Below are positions 35,656-43,481 of a DNA stretch of 64,000 nt, piece by piece. Within the stretch, counting starts at the first letter, position 1. Each line of letters starts with the position of its first letter. The notes beneath the pieces are model-generated. The model made no database searches, was not told the origin of the DNA, and worked only from the letters and a program-made list of their open reading frames with translations. The position numbers were made by a program, and so were the translations under genes. The DNA comes from an uncultured Eubacterium sp. (GTDB taxonomy: Bacteria > Bacillota > Clostridia > Lachnospirales > Lachnospiraceae), in contig CAJTVR010000005.1 of the NCBI GenBank assembly GCA_910580075.1, forward strand, positions 25,327 to 89,326, given 5' to 3'.

Positions 35656-36519
35656 TTGGATCATAAAAAAGTATCAATCATTACATTGACATATAACCAG
35701 TTAAATAAGACGAAGCAGTTTATGGATTCATTATATAAATATACGGATTCTGAGTTTTTTGAACTGATTGTAATAGATAATCATTCAAAAGATGGTACGA
35801 AAAATTATCTGAAAAGCCTGGAAAAAGAAAAAGGAATCAGGCTGATCTGCAATGATCATAATATGGGGTATGCCAGAGGAAACAATCAGGGACTGCGTAT
35901 GGCGGAGGGAGAAATGATTGGCCTGCTAAATAATGATATTTTGCTTTCGCCCCGCTGGCTGGAAAATGTGATCAAAACGTTTGAAGAACATAAAGACGCA
36001 GGACTTGTATCGCCGGTTATGCTGATAGATTTGGAAGAATCATCTGGAATATCATGCAGGAAAGAGAATTATATGAGGTTTGGCATGGAGTATGCCGCCA
36101 AAGCGGAATGCAGCAGCGAAAAGTTTTTGTATCCGCAGTTTTCATGTGTGTTTCTTAAAAGAGAACTGCTGGATACCGTTGGCTATCTGGATGAGAAATT
36201 TACTCCTGCGTTTTATGAAGATGATGACTATACTATTCGAACGTGGAGGAAGGGTTATAACTGCTATATATGTAACAGAAGTTTTTATTTCCACGACCAT
36301 TCTGCCACATCCAGGCATATACATAATTCAATTATGTCTAGGAATGAAAAATATCTGGAAGAAAAAGACTATCTGGCTTACAAAGTATGCATGCTTTGGA
36401 ACGAAAATATAAAATTGAAAAAAGAGGCTGAGAAAACTTTATATTATAAAGTAAAAAGAATAGTGAAAAAAATTATAAAAAAGCCTTCTGTTCCACAAAA
36501 TAGAAAGCGGCAGCAGTGA
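35656..36519 (+). CDS. Glycosyltransferase family 2 (rhamnosyltransferase-like)
   Basis: 287 aa from a TTG with AGGAG 7 nt upstream. The GT-A motifs are VSIITLTYNQLNKTKQFMDSL, VIDNHSKDGT, then NNDILLSPRWLENV with the DXD-equivalent NND, and FYEDDDYTIRTWRKGY. This pattern is typical of GT2 enzymes that act on lipid-linked repeat units. The C-terminus is highly basic, suggesting membrane contact. Confidence 0.88.
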   Translation: MDHKKVSIITLTYNQLNKTKQFMDSLYKYTDSEFFELIVIDNHSKDGTKNYLKSLEKEKGIRLICNDHNMGYARGNNQGLRMAEGEMIGLLNNDILLSPRWLENVIKTFEEHKDAGLVSPVMLIDLEESSGISCRKENYMRFGMEYAAKAECSSEKFLYPQFSCVFLKRELLDTVGYLDEKFTPAFYEDDDYTIRTWRKGYNCYICNRSFYFHDHSATSRHIHNSIMSRNEKYLEEKDYLAYKVCMLWNENIKLKKEAEKTLYYKVKRIVKKIIKKPSVPQNRKRQQ

Positions 36520-36535
36520 GCGGGGATATGTAAAA

Positions 36536-37273
36536 ATGTCAATGAGGAAAATAGTAAAAAGGATTAGTATCAATATAAAAGACACAAAGCGCATGGCTAA
36601 GTATAAAAAACTAAAACCCGCTTCTACGGGTGAAGATATGAGAATGGCTGCAGACATGATAAAAAAGCTGACCACGCTGAGACCCCAAAATGTATTTGAA
36701 ATTGGGGCAAATTTAGCGCAGGATGCAGAAGTTCTAATGCAGGAGTTTGCTGAAAGGGGGGGGGTAAGACCAGACAGCGTTTATGTGTTTGAAGCACATC
36801 CGCAGTTATTCAGGTATATAAAAAGGCTGCATAGATTCAATGCCTATCATTGTGCAGTATCTAATGAAGATGGAAATCATATGTTCCATATGCCCGATGC
36901 GCTGGCTTCAAACAGCGGGGTGTCATCGCTTCTTGAGAATCATGAATTCAATTATACACAAAAGGTAAAAGTAAAGACAATACGAATGGATACTTTTATG
37001 AAAGACCACAGCATAACAGCAGCTGATTTCGTGAAAATAGATGTTGAAGGATGCACATGGGAAGTGTTAGATGGATTTGGAGACAGGCTTCGGGATGTAC
37101 GTGCAATCCAATTGGAAGCAGAACATACAGAGGCCTGGAAAGGAGAAAAATTATATTACGATATTGAAAAAAAGATGACAGAAAGCGGATTTGAACTGCT
37201 GTGGTTTGAACGAAAATTCGACCAGAGTGATTCCCTATGGGTAAAAAAAGAGTTTGTGAAGATTCAGCCGTGA
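36536..37273 (+). CDS. FkbM-family methyltransferase
   Basis: 245 aa. The SAM-binding motif VFEIGANLAQDAEVL, VYVFEAHPQLF and VKIDVEGCTWEVLDGF are hallmarks of FkbM methyltransferases, which O-methylate sugars. It would methylate a sugar of the cluster 1 polymer. A run of nine G at 36756-36764 encodes R74-G-G-V. Loss of one G gives AGG GGG GGG TAA, an immediate stop upstream of most of the catalytic domain. The gene is in frame here, so the state is ON. Confidence 0.88.
   Translation: MSMRKIVKRISINIKDTKRMAKYKKLKPASTGEDMRMAADMIKKLTTLRPQNVFEIGANLAQDAEVLMQEFAERGGVRPDSVYVFEAHPQLFRYIKRLHRFNAYHCAVSNEDGNHMFHMPDALASNSGVSSLLENHEFNYTQKVKVKTIRMDTFMKDHSITAADFVKIDVEGCTWEVLDGFGDRLRDVRAIQLEAEHTEAWKGEKLYYDIEKKMTESGFELLWFERKFDQSDSLWVKKEFVKIQP
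36756..36764 (+). repeat. G9 tract in FkbM methyltransferase gene (slippage site)
   Basis: Nine consecutive G in an AT-rich gene read AGG GGG GGG GTA AGA. With eight G the reading becomes GGG TAA. With ten it reaches a TGA eleven codons later. Confidence 0.8.
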
Positions 37274-37301
37274 TGAAACAATGTATTAGGATACTGGAAA
37301 T

Positions 37302-38072
37302 ATGGGAATAAAGAATAAGCTGAAAGATTATTACATAAATGTATGCACTCAAAAATTAAATATTGATAAAGAAGATAAAATACTGGTGGTTGCACCGCAT
37401 CCGGATGATGAAACATTGGGTGCTGGCGGACTGCTGGCTTTATATGATCATTGTGACGTTATTGTTGTAACAGATGGAAGAATGGGAAACCCTGAATGGA
37501 ATGCAGATAAGACTGCAAGGGTAAGAGAGAAAGAGCTGGAAGAAGCTATGGAGGCTGCTGGAGTAAAGAAGGTATACCGGCTTGGATTTCATGATTCCAG
37601 GCTTAGAGGAAATGAAAGACTTTCTGGAGCAGATATCAGAAAGTACGATTATATATTCCTGCCGGGAAAATACGAAAACCATCCTGACCATACTGCTGTA
37701 AATAAAATTTTCAGGCATTTAGCAAAATCTCAGAACCGGTACTGCCCAATATATGAATATGAAATATGGACTCCGTTAAGAAATCCGACTCACTATCTGG
37801 ATATATCAAAATATGTTCAGAAAAAGAAAGACATGATATCAAAATACAAGTGTCAGCTGAAACATGTAAATTATTATAAAATACTGGATTTGAATTCTTA
37901 CAGAGGCATGATGTATGGCTGCGGCTATGCAGAGGCATTTGAGCAGGTTCTTCCTTTTACAGAAAAATTGAAAAGAAAAACAGTTATAAAAATGATTCAG
38001 ATATATAGTACAGTATGCAAAAGTATGAAATACTTACAGGTTTGTCTGAAGAAAATGAAAAAGTTAATTTAA
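37302..38072 (+). CDS. PIG-L/LmbE-family deacetylase
   Basis: 256 aa. The zinc-binding motif PHPDDE and a later HPDH (in YENHPDHTAVNKIF) define the family, which removes acetyl groups from GlcNAc-containing lipids and related amino sugars. In this setting it probably deacetylates a repeat-unit amino sugar, perhaps before another acyl group is added by the GNAT-like enzyme two genes upstream of the methyltransferase. No signal peptide, so it acts in the cytoplasm. Confidence 0.88.
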   Translation: MGIKNKLKDYYINVCTQKLNIDKEDKILVVAPHPDDETLGAGGLLALYDHCDVIVVTDGRMGNPEWNADKTARVREKELEEAMEAAGVKKVYRLGFHDSRLRGNERLSGADIRKYDYIFLPGKYENHPDHTAVNKIFRHLAKSQNRYCPIYEYEIWTPLRNPTHYLDISKYVQKKKDMISKYKCQLKHVNYYKILDLNSYRGMMYGCGYAEAFEQVLPFTEKLKRKTVIKMIQIYSTVCKSMKYLQVCLKKMKKLI

Positions 38073-38103
38073 ATACAGGTATGATACGAAGGAGGATATT
38101 CGA

Positions 38104-38769
38104 ATGAGTATAAAAGCGTTAGTTGCAGTCCGGTCCGGTTCGACAAGAGTTTTAAATAAAAATATCCGCACATTTGCTGGAAGCAGCCTGCTTGAAATCA
38201 AGCTGCAGCAGCTGAAACGGATCAAAGAACTGGATGGAATCGTAGTGAATTCCAATGATGAGCAGATGCTGTCAGTAGCACGCGGTCTGGGATGTGAGAC
38301 AGTCCTGCGTGACCCGTATTATGCGTCGAATGACGTTTCTATGAGCGATGTTTATAAGAACATGGCAGAGAATACGGACTCAGACATTATTGCCTACATA
38401 AACGTAACGAATCCGCTGCTTTTAGATGAGACTATTTCAAAAGCAATCGCCCGGTATTATGAAGGAAGAAAGAAATATGATTCTTTAAATTCTGCACATC
38501 TGGTCAAAGAATTTCTGTTTAAAGATAATCTGCCGGTCAATTATGATCTCCGTCATCAGCCACGCAGCCAGGACCTCCCGGATATTGCAGCGCTTAATTT
38601 TGCAGTCAGCATTCTGGAACGCCAGACAATGATTGAATGTAAAAATGTTGTGGGATACAGGCCAGATATTTATGTGATTGATGAAGTAGAGGCAACTGAT
38701 ATTGATAATCAGATTGATTTTGATTTTGCAGAATTTGTATATAAATACAGGACTGCTAGAAAGGTCTGA
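38104..38769 (+). CDS. Acylneuraminate cytidylyltransferase-like (CMP-sugar synthetase)
   Basis: 221 aa with AGGAGG upstream. The nucleotide-binding N-terminus AVRSGSTRVLNKNIRTFAG matches the CMP-NeuAc/CMP-Kdo synthetase family; DIIAYINVTNPLL is the second conserved part. It would activate a nonulosonic or similar acid with CTP. No sialic-acid-type synthase (NeuB) is seen in the window, so the acid must be made elsewhere or the substrate differs. Confidence 0.75.
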   Translation: MSIKALVAVRSGSTRVLNKNIRTFAGSSLLEIKLQQLKRIKELDGIVVNSNDEQMLSVARGLGCETVLRDPYYASNDVSMSDVYKNMAENTDSDIIAYINVTNPLLLDETISKAIARYYEGRKKYDSLNSAHLVKEFLFKDNLPVNYDLRHQPRSQDLPDIAALNFAVSILERQTMIECKNVVGYRPDIYVIDEVEATDIDNQIDFDFAEFVYKYRTARKV

Positions 38770-38801
38770 CTGGAAGGATATTTTAAAAGGAGAGAATTTA
38801 T

Positions 38802-39734
38802 ATGAAGTATCTTGTTACAGGAGCTGCCGGTTTTATCGGTTCTGCATTGGCAGGGTATCTCATTCATGAGGGAAATGAGGTAGTAACCATTGATAATTTA
38901 TCCAGCGGGGTACGTGAAAATATACCGGGGGGGGTGATATTTATAGAGGGAGACTGTTCTTCCCCGGATATTATTAAGAAACTTGAAGATATGAGGTTTG
39001 ATGCAATTTTTCATATTGCAGGACAAAGCGGAGGGGTAACCTGCTGGGATAATCCGGTTTATGATCTGAATTCCAATGTGACATCCACACTGCTGCTTTT
39101 GGATTATGCACGAAGGCATGACTGTAAGACGTTTGTTTATGCCAGTTCTATGTCCGTATACGGGGATGAAAATCCGTGCCCGGTCCGGGAGGATGACCAG
39201 CTTAAGCCAAAGACTTTTTATGCGGCAGGAAAAATAGCAAGTGAGCACTACATGAGAATTTATGCGGAAGAATACGGCATTAAATGTACGGCACTGAGAT
39301 TTAATAATACTTATGGGCCGGGGCAGAATATGAGAAATCTGAAGCAGGGAATGGTCAGTATTTTTTTAGCATATGCAATCAAAGAACATCACATACCGGT
39401 TTTGGGAGATAAGGAAAGATACCGGGATTTTGTATATATTGATGACCAGGTTAAAGCATGTGTCATGGCTGCCAGGGGAACAGAGAAGGAATTATTTAAT
39501 GTTTATACGACTGCGACAAATCGAAAGACAACATGTGGCAGGCTTATTGAAATGATACAGGAACTGCTTCCTTTTGAGGTTACTGCTGAGTACAGGGGCA
39601 GTACACAGGGAGATCAGTATGGCATTTTCTGTTCCTATGAGAAAATTCAAAATGCACTCGGATGGGAGCCGGAAGTACGGCTGGAAGAAGGGCTGAAGAT
39701 TATGGTGGAATGGGCGATGCAGACAGTTTATTGA
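38802..39734 (+). CDS. NAD-dependent sugar epimerase (UDP-glucose 4-epimerase/WbpP-like)
   Basis: 310 aa extended SDR. The NAD motif is TGAAGFIGSALAGYL, and the catalytic motif is FYAAGKIASEHYMRIY (YxxxK). RFNNTYGPGQNM and YRDFVYIDDQVKA are typical of UDP-hexose 4-epimerases and dehydratases. It would supply a precursor for cluster 1. Eight G at 38927-38934 encode P42-G-G-V; losing one gives GGG TGA at once. In a biosynthetic gene this could switch a whole sugar rather than a decoration. Now in the ON frame. Confidence 0.85.
   Translation: MKYLVTGAAGFIGSALAGYLIHEGNEVVTIDNLSSGVRENIPGGVIFIEGDCSSPDIIKKLEDMRFDAIFHIAGQSGGVTCWDNPVYDLNSNVTSTLLLLDYARRHDCKTFVYASSMSVYGDENPCPVREDDQLKPKTFYAAGKIASEHYMRIYAEEYGIKCTALRFNNTYGPGQNMRNLKQGMVSIFLAYAIKEHHIPVLGDKERYRDFVYIDDQVKACVMAARGTEKELFNVYTTATNRKTTCGRLIEMIQELLPFEVTAEYRGSTQGDQYGIFCSYEKIQNALGWEPEVRLEEGLKIMVEWAMQTVY
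38927..38934 (+). repeat. G8 tract in epimerase gene (slippage site)
   Basis: Eight consecutive G read CCG GGG GGG GTG ATA. With seven G the reading becomes GGG TGA. With nine it runs to a TAA about 15 codons on. Confidence 0.8.
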
Positions 39735-39749
39735 AAAGGAGAAGAAGAT

Positions 39750-40889
39750 TTGAAAAAAGTATTGTTTGTTTTCGGTACCAGGCCGGAGGCAATAAAAATG
39801 TGTCCTCTGGTACTGGAACTTAAAAAGCGCTCAGGGATGCATGCCGCTGTCTGTGTTACAGGGCAGCACCGTTTAATGCTCGATCAGGTGCTGGATACGT
39901 TTCATGTCATACCGGATTTCGATCTGTCTATTATGAAAGACAAACAGACGCTTTTTGATATTACAGCCGGTGTGTTAAATGGTATGGAGCCAGTACTTGA
40001 AAAAGCCAGTCCTGATCTTGTCCTTGTTCATGGCGATACAAGCACTTCATTTGCGGCAGCATTAACAGCTTTTTACAAGCAGATTCCTGTTGGACATGTG
40101 GAAGCTGGATTGAGAACATATAATAATTATTCGCCCTATCCGGAGGAATTCAATAGAGAAGCAGTCGGAGCAATTGCTTCTTTTCATTTTGCTCCCACAA
40201 AGAGAGCAGCGGAGAATCTGCTTCAGGAAGGTAAGACCAGGGAATCCGTATTCATCACAGGAAATACAGCAATTGATGCGCTGAAAACGACAGTACGTGG
40301 TGATTATCACCACCCGGAATTAGAGTGGGCGGCAGGTTCCAGACTTATTCTTATTACTGCACATCGCCGGGAAAATCTGGGACATCCTATGGAACGGATG
40401 TTTAGAGCTATTAAGCGGGTTTTGGATGAACATGGCGATGTAAAAGCGATATATCCGATACATATGAATCCGGCTGTGAGAGTGGCCGCCCGGACTGTTT
40501 TTGGAAATGACTGCAGGATTCGTCTTATTGAACCTCTGGATGTCCTGGACTTTCATAATTTTATGAAGCAGTCATATCTGATCCTTACTGACAGCGGCGG
40601 AATACAGGAAGAAGCGCCAGCGCTTGGCAGGCCGGTACTCGTAATGAGAGATACAACTGAAAGGCCGGAAGGAATCGAGGCTGGTACATTGAAACTGGTG
40701 GGAACAGACGAAGATGCAATCTATAAGGCATTTACAGAGCTTTTGGACAGTGAAACAGAATATACAAAGATGGCACATGCGTCGAATCCTTATGGGGACG
40801 GCTGTGCCTGTAAACGAATAGCAGATGTTTTGGAGCATGGCAGCTGTAAAGAATTTAATGCTTATGAAAGCATAGGGGTATACTTTTGA
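39750..40889 (+). CDS. wecB: UDP-N-acetylglucosamine 2-epimerase, non-hydrolysing (cluster 1 copy)
   Basis: 379 aa from a TTG after AAGGAG. It starts VLFVFGTRPEAIKMCPLVLEL and has HGDTSTSFAAALTAFY, HVEAGLRTYN, TAHRRENLG and LTDSGGIQEEAPALGRPVLVMRDTTERPE in pieces, the full set of family motifs. It interconverts UDP-GlcNAc and UDP-ManNAc. A near-identical paralog closes cluster 2 (62647-63786). It overlaps the next gene by 4 bp. Confidence 0.95.
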   Translation: MKKVLFVFGTRPEAIKMCPLVLELKKRSGMHAAVCVTGQHRLMLDQVLDTFHVIPDFDLSIMKDKQTLFDITAGVLNGMEPVLEKASPDLVLVHGDTSTSFAAALTAFYKQIPVGHVEAGLRTYNNYSPYPEEFNREAVGAIASFHFAPTKRAAENLLQEGKTRESVFITGNTAIDALKTTVRGDYHHPELEWAAGSRLILITAHRRENLGHPMERMFRAIKRVLDEHGDVKAIYPIHMNPAVRVAARTVFGNDCRIRLIEPLDVLDFHNFMKQSYLILTDSGGIQEEAPALGRPVLVMRDTTERPEGIEAGTLKLVGTDEDAIYKAFTELLDSETEYTKMAHASNPYGDGCACKRIADVLEHGSCKEFNAYESIGVYF

Positions 40890-41887
40890 AAAATATAAAT
40901 AGTCAGAACAGCGGACAGGGTTATATGTATGAGTTTGCATTTTTATTAAAAACATGTAAACGAGATTTTAAGTATGTCAGCCGGTTATTGAAAACATTCA
41001 TAAAATATAATGCCGAAAAGATTCATTTATTTTTGGTCGTAGAAGAAGAATCGCTTCAGAAATTAAAAGATCTGGTACCTGAAACAGATCATGAAGACAT
41101 AACGATTCTGACCGATGAACTGTTTGGCGGGTATTTTTCTAAAGGACCGGTCGGAGAACTTTCCGCAGGATATATCAATCAGGAAATAGTCAAGCTGGTC
41201 TTTCACAAATTCCGTTTATCAGCCAATTACCTGCCTGTGGATTCAGATGCTTTTTTTATCCGGAAGTTTTATTATAGAGATTTTATGTATAATGAATATG
41301 AACCGTATACAGTTCTTTATGAGGAAAGTGAATTTTTTAGTGATCCGCAGTATTATAAAAATTATTCTGTTAAGAAAAAAGAATGGCTGAAAAATATTTG
41401 CAGAGTTCTGGAATTTGATGATACAAAAATCTGCAGCTGTCATGGGTTTCAGATCATTTCGTCAATAGTTATGGAAAAATTTGAAAAAATAGTATTGGAG
41501 CAGAATCAGTATACTTATGCTGATTTAATGAAAATAGCACCATTAGAGTTTTCATGGTACAGTATTTTTCTTCAAAAATCCAATGTAATAAAAATACATC
41601 CGTGCGGAGAAATATTTAAAACATTTCATACGCCTTATGACCATGCGTTATCACTGGTTAAAAATATTTCTTTAGAAGACTATGCACGGGGATACGCCGG
41701 CATCGTAATTAATTCGAATGTTTCTTCAAATTATTTATGTGAGTATGAGAATATAAGCCATTATAGATTTCAGTTAAATGTTGGAAGACTGATGGAATGT
41801 ATTGTCATTTCCGTGATTAGCAGAATGCGGATTTTATTTTCTGCTGCAATTAGTATAATTCAAAAAAAATGTAAAAAGTGTTCATAA
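40886..41887 (+). CDS. DUF6492-like putative glycosyltransferase
   Basis: 333 aa from a TTG that overlaps the wecB stop (TTGA). The central segment YLPVDSDAFFIRKFYYRDF contains a DXD-like DSD motif, and the N-terminus YEFAFLLKTCKRDFKYVSRLL fits the DUF6492 group found in capsule clusters. It would be the last transferase of cluster 1. The family call is by resemblance; a role other than sugar transfer cannot be excluded. Confidence 0.6.
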   Translation: MKNINSQNSGQGYMYEFAFLLKTCKRDFKYVSRLLKTFIKYNAEKIHLFLVVEEESLQKLKDLVPETDHEDITILTDELFGGYFSKGPVGELSAGYINQEIVKLVFHKFRLSANYLPVDSDAFFIRKFYYRDFMYNEYEPYTVLYEESEFFSDPQYYKNYSVKKKEWLKNICRVLEFDDTKICSCHGFQIISSIVMEKFEKIVLEQNQYTYADLMKIAPLEFSWYSIFLQKSNVIKIHPCGEIFKTFHTPYDHALSLVKNISLEDYARGYAGIVINSNVSSNYLCEYENISHYRFQLNVGRLMECIVISVISRMRILFSAAISIIQKKCKKCS

Positions 41888-41892
41888 TTTTA

Positions 41893-41945
41893 AGCGTGTT
41901 TGAAAAATCATTTTATGTTTGCAGAAAGTATTTTTCAAACACGCT
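41893..41945 (+). terminator. Perfect 16-bp inverted repeat at end of cluster 1 (possible terminator)
   Basis: AGCGTGTTTGAAAAAT (41893-41908) and ATTTTTCAAACACGCT (41930-41945) pair perfectly around a 21-nt loop, six bases after the last stop codon. There is no T-run after the stem, so its action as an intrinsic terminator is uncertain. Its position suits a transcript end or processing signal. Confidence 0.5.
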
Positions 41946-42229
41946 CTGGTGCGTTTTCTTAAACTCTCATAGAAATGGGATTTCAAAGGGCGGAAGCCAG
42001 TGCAGGAGGAACGAGTGTCTATAGTTTCTCTGTCTGTTTCTTTGCCGCAGCATTATCCACATTTATGTCTTAGAATACATTCCAATTCTGTTTGTCTTCT
42101 TCTTTTCGATGTGATTTTTGTACGTTTTTCTTTACTTATCCGTTGTCAGACTGCCTATACCCTGGAACACGGAAATCCGCTTTTTTCAGCAGCTATAGTA
42201 TAATTGTTTCATGAAAACGGAGGAATAAG
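41946..42229. other. Intergenic stretch between clusters, no gene seen
   Basis: The frames here lack ribosome sites. A TATAAT at 42199-42204 lies just before the small ORF at 42230, but I see no matching -35. Confidence 0.45.
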
Positions 42230-42316
42230 ATGATGAAAAATAAGGAAGGTGAAATCCTTATGCTTAATAAAGCCATTGTCTGTTTCGAAGAAGAAGTCCG
42301 GGCAAAAATGAAGTGA
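42230..42316 (+). CDS. Possible 28-aa small protein
   Basis: MMKNKEGEILMLNKAIVC... ends in KMK. A good GGAGG lies 6 nt before the ATG and a TATAAT about 25 bp upstream of that. The frame ends just before the next small ORF. It may be a real microprotein or the 5' fragment of a broken gene whose remainder is 42345-42611. No family is recognised. Confidence 0.35.
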   Translation: MMKNKEGEILMLNKAIVCFEEEVRAKMK

Positions 42317-42344
42317 TCAGACAGCAGACGATCATATACTTTGG

Positions 42345-42611
42345 GTGGGGAAGATAAATAATATCCGGATGAGGGTAGAGGAGATTGTGCTGAATGAGGC
42401 GGGGAGAAATGAAGAGGGGTTTGAAGTGTATGATTGGGCTTTCATAATTCGTGCTCTGCTAAAAATGCAGAGTAGGGGAGTTGTACAACTGGAATTTATA
42501 TCTTCGTCTGGTATAATCAGTCAAAATAATATAGATCAATTTCATATAACTCTATTTGGTCAAAAATTATTAGAATATATTAGGCAAGTGGGAGAAGAAG
42601 CCCAAAAGTAA
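42345..42611 (+). CDS. Hypothetical protein, winged-helix-like (88 aa or less)
   Basis: The frame opens with a GTG at 42345 and an ATG at 42369, neither with a good ribosome site. The product VYDWAFIIRALLKMQSRGVVQLEF ... HITLFGQKLLEYIRQV looks like a small winged-helix domain by eye. It may be a 3' fragment of a gene disrupted upstream. Its function is unknown. Confidence 0.4.
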   Translation: MGKINNIRMRVEEIVLNEAGRNEEGFEVYDWAFIIRALLKMQSRGVVQLEFISSSGIISQNNIDQFHITLFGQKLLEYIRQVGEEAQK

Positions 42612-42649
42612 AAATCAAAAATATTATTCATAATGGAGTTTATGACCAT

Positions 42650-42683
42650 ATCATGACCAAAATGCCTATGATGTGGTCATGAT
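42650..42683. promoter_or_regulatory. 9-bp inverted repeat with extra half-site (candidate operator)
   Basis: ATCATGACC (42650-42658) and GGTCATGAT (42675-42683) pair perfectly; a further ATGACC lies just upstream at about 42642. There is no T-run. It lies between two small ORFs and may be an operator. Confidence 0.35.
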
Positions 42684-42731
42684 GAAAGCAGTTGTTAAAT
42701 AGAACTTTATTTTTATGAAAGAGGTGCTAAA

Positions 42732-42956
42732 ATGTTCAATCAAAGTCAAATATATAATATTTTTAACCAGCAGCAAATACAGGCTCAACTACAGCAAATG
42801 CAACAGCAGTATCATAGTCAGCAAATATGGAAAGTGTCTGATTGTGCAAAGAAGTTAGATGATTTTCTTAGAAGTGCGGAGGAGATAGATGCTCAGTATC
42901 AGCAGTTGGCCTTTGCCGAATGTTGTGCAGTATTAGGTAAACATATTCAAAAATAA
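42732..42956 (+). CDS. Hypothetical glutamine-rich small protein (74 aa)
   Basis: MFNQSQIYNIFNQQQIQAQLQQMQQQ opens a Q-rich helical N-terminus in part, then KVSDCAKKLDDFLRSAEEIDAQYQQLAFAE. AAAGAGGTG precedes the ATG at a proper spacing. No family is recognised; the helical content suggests a coiled-coil or adaptor role. The reverse-facing promoter of the switch (43163-43191) would produce transcription antisense to it in the present orientation. Confidence 0.55.
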   Translation: MFNQSQIYNIFNQQQIQAQLQQMQQQYHSQQIWKVSDCAKKLDDFLRSAEEIDAQYQQLAFAECCAVLGKHIQK

Positions 42957-43129
42957 ATATAAAAATGATACGGTTTTGTGAGAAAAATCCTGGGCGTTGA
43001 TCCAATCGTCTGCCGTCTGCGGGAAATGTATCTGTTTTTTAAGATATGGGGATAGAAGGAACCCGGGACACCCGTAAAATGTACGAGGCATGGACCTCCC
43101 ATAAGCCGCCCGAAAAGAAATTCTTATAC
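42957..43129. other. Left flank of invertible segment, no gene seen
   Basis: A short + frame around 43046 and a minus frame at 42933-43136 have no ribosome site or family resemblance. The stretch could be a decayed gene end. The promoter of the switch currently reads leftwards into it. Confidence 0.4.
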
Positions 43130-43154
43130 ACAACAATTTGCACGAAAATGTTGT
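43130..43154. repeat. Left inverted repeat (IR-L) of switch
   Basis: Arms ACAACAATTT and AAAATGTTGT surround the 5-bp centre GCACG. The 21-bp core 43132-43152 matches the reverse complement of IR-R at 20 of 21 positions. Palindromic arms around an asymmetric spacer are the layout of tyrosine-recombinase crossover sites. Confidence 0.8.
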
Positions 43155-43162
43155 CTTAAAGT

Positions 43163-43191
43163 ATTCTATATCAATTCTTTTCCGATTGCAA
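43163..43191 (-). promoter_or_regulatory. Leftward promoter inside the invertible segment
   Basis: On the minus strand TTGCAA, a 17-bp spacer and TAGAAT (rc of 43163-43168). The 16-bp core around the -10 is identical to that of the cluster 1 promoter. In the present orientation it reads away from cluster 2. Confidence 0.7.
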
Positions 43192-43354
43192 GCCCAAAGA
43201 TAAAATTGTTAATTTTTCCAGTTTTTTCTCTTCTTTTTTCGTTTTTACGATTCATTTTTATTCAAATTAAACAAAAATAACATAAAAAAGAAAATTACAA
43301 GATTGTTAATCACATAATAGAAAATGGCAGTTTTCCTGTTCCCAGATTATTTTG

Positions 43355-43400
43355 AAAACCTCCCAAAACCCCCATGATCAAAGGGTTCCGGGAGGTTTTT
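43355..43400 (+). terminator. Terminator inside the invertible segment, facing cluster 2
   Basis: AAAACCTCCC (43355-43364) pairs with GGGAGGTTTT (43390-43399), ending in a T-run on the + strand. In this orientation it would block read-through into the XRE gene; after inversion it would lie upstream of the promoter. Confidence 0.75.
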
Positions 43401-43414
43401 CTGCGTTTTAGGAG

Positions 43415-43441
43415 CATAACATTTTCGTGCAAAATGTTATG
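43415..43441. repeat. Right inverted repeat (IR-R) of switch
   Basis: Perfect 11-bp arms CATAACATTTT and AAAATGTTATG surround CGTGC, the reverse complement of the IR-L centre. It ends 40 bp before the XRE start. Confidence 0.8.
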
Positions 43442-43481
43442 CATGGTAAAAGCTCCAAGGCAGGGGATAACGGAGGGGATT

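Larger units (their letters stand above)
43130..43441. promoter_or_regulatory. Putative invertible promoter of polysaccharide cluster 2 (OFF orientation)
   Basis: A 260-bp AT-rich segment (43155-43414) lies between inverted repeats. It contains a sigma-A promoter pointing left (43163-43191) and a terminator near its right end (43355-43400). If inverted about the repeats, the promoter's -10 would fall at about 43401-43406 and transcription would start next to the right repeat, about 70 nt before the XRE start codon. The layout matches invertible promoters controlled by site-specific recombinases, known from Bacteroides capsule loci and Clostridioides difficile. No recombinase gene is in the window. 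Confidence 0.75.

Noticed and set aside
41893..41945. The perfect stem as part of the invertible-switch repeats
   Set aside because: Its arms (AGCGTGTTTGA...) do not resemble AACATTTT/AAAATGTT. It is better seen as a transcript-end hairpin of cluster 1.
42957..43129. Possible LoaP/UpxY-type antiterminator or recombinase gene at the switch
   Set aside because: No frame of sufficient length or resemblance; only decayed short frames are present. No recombinase gene occurs anywhere in the window.
43374..43481. Longer start for the XRE regulator
   Set aside because: It would run through the terminator and right inverted repeat; the ATG at 43482 has a GGAGG and begins the normal HTH domain.
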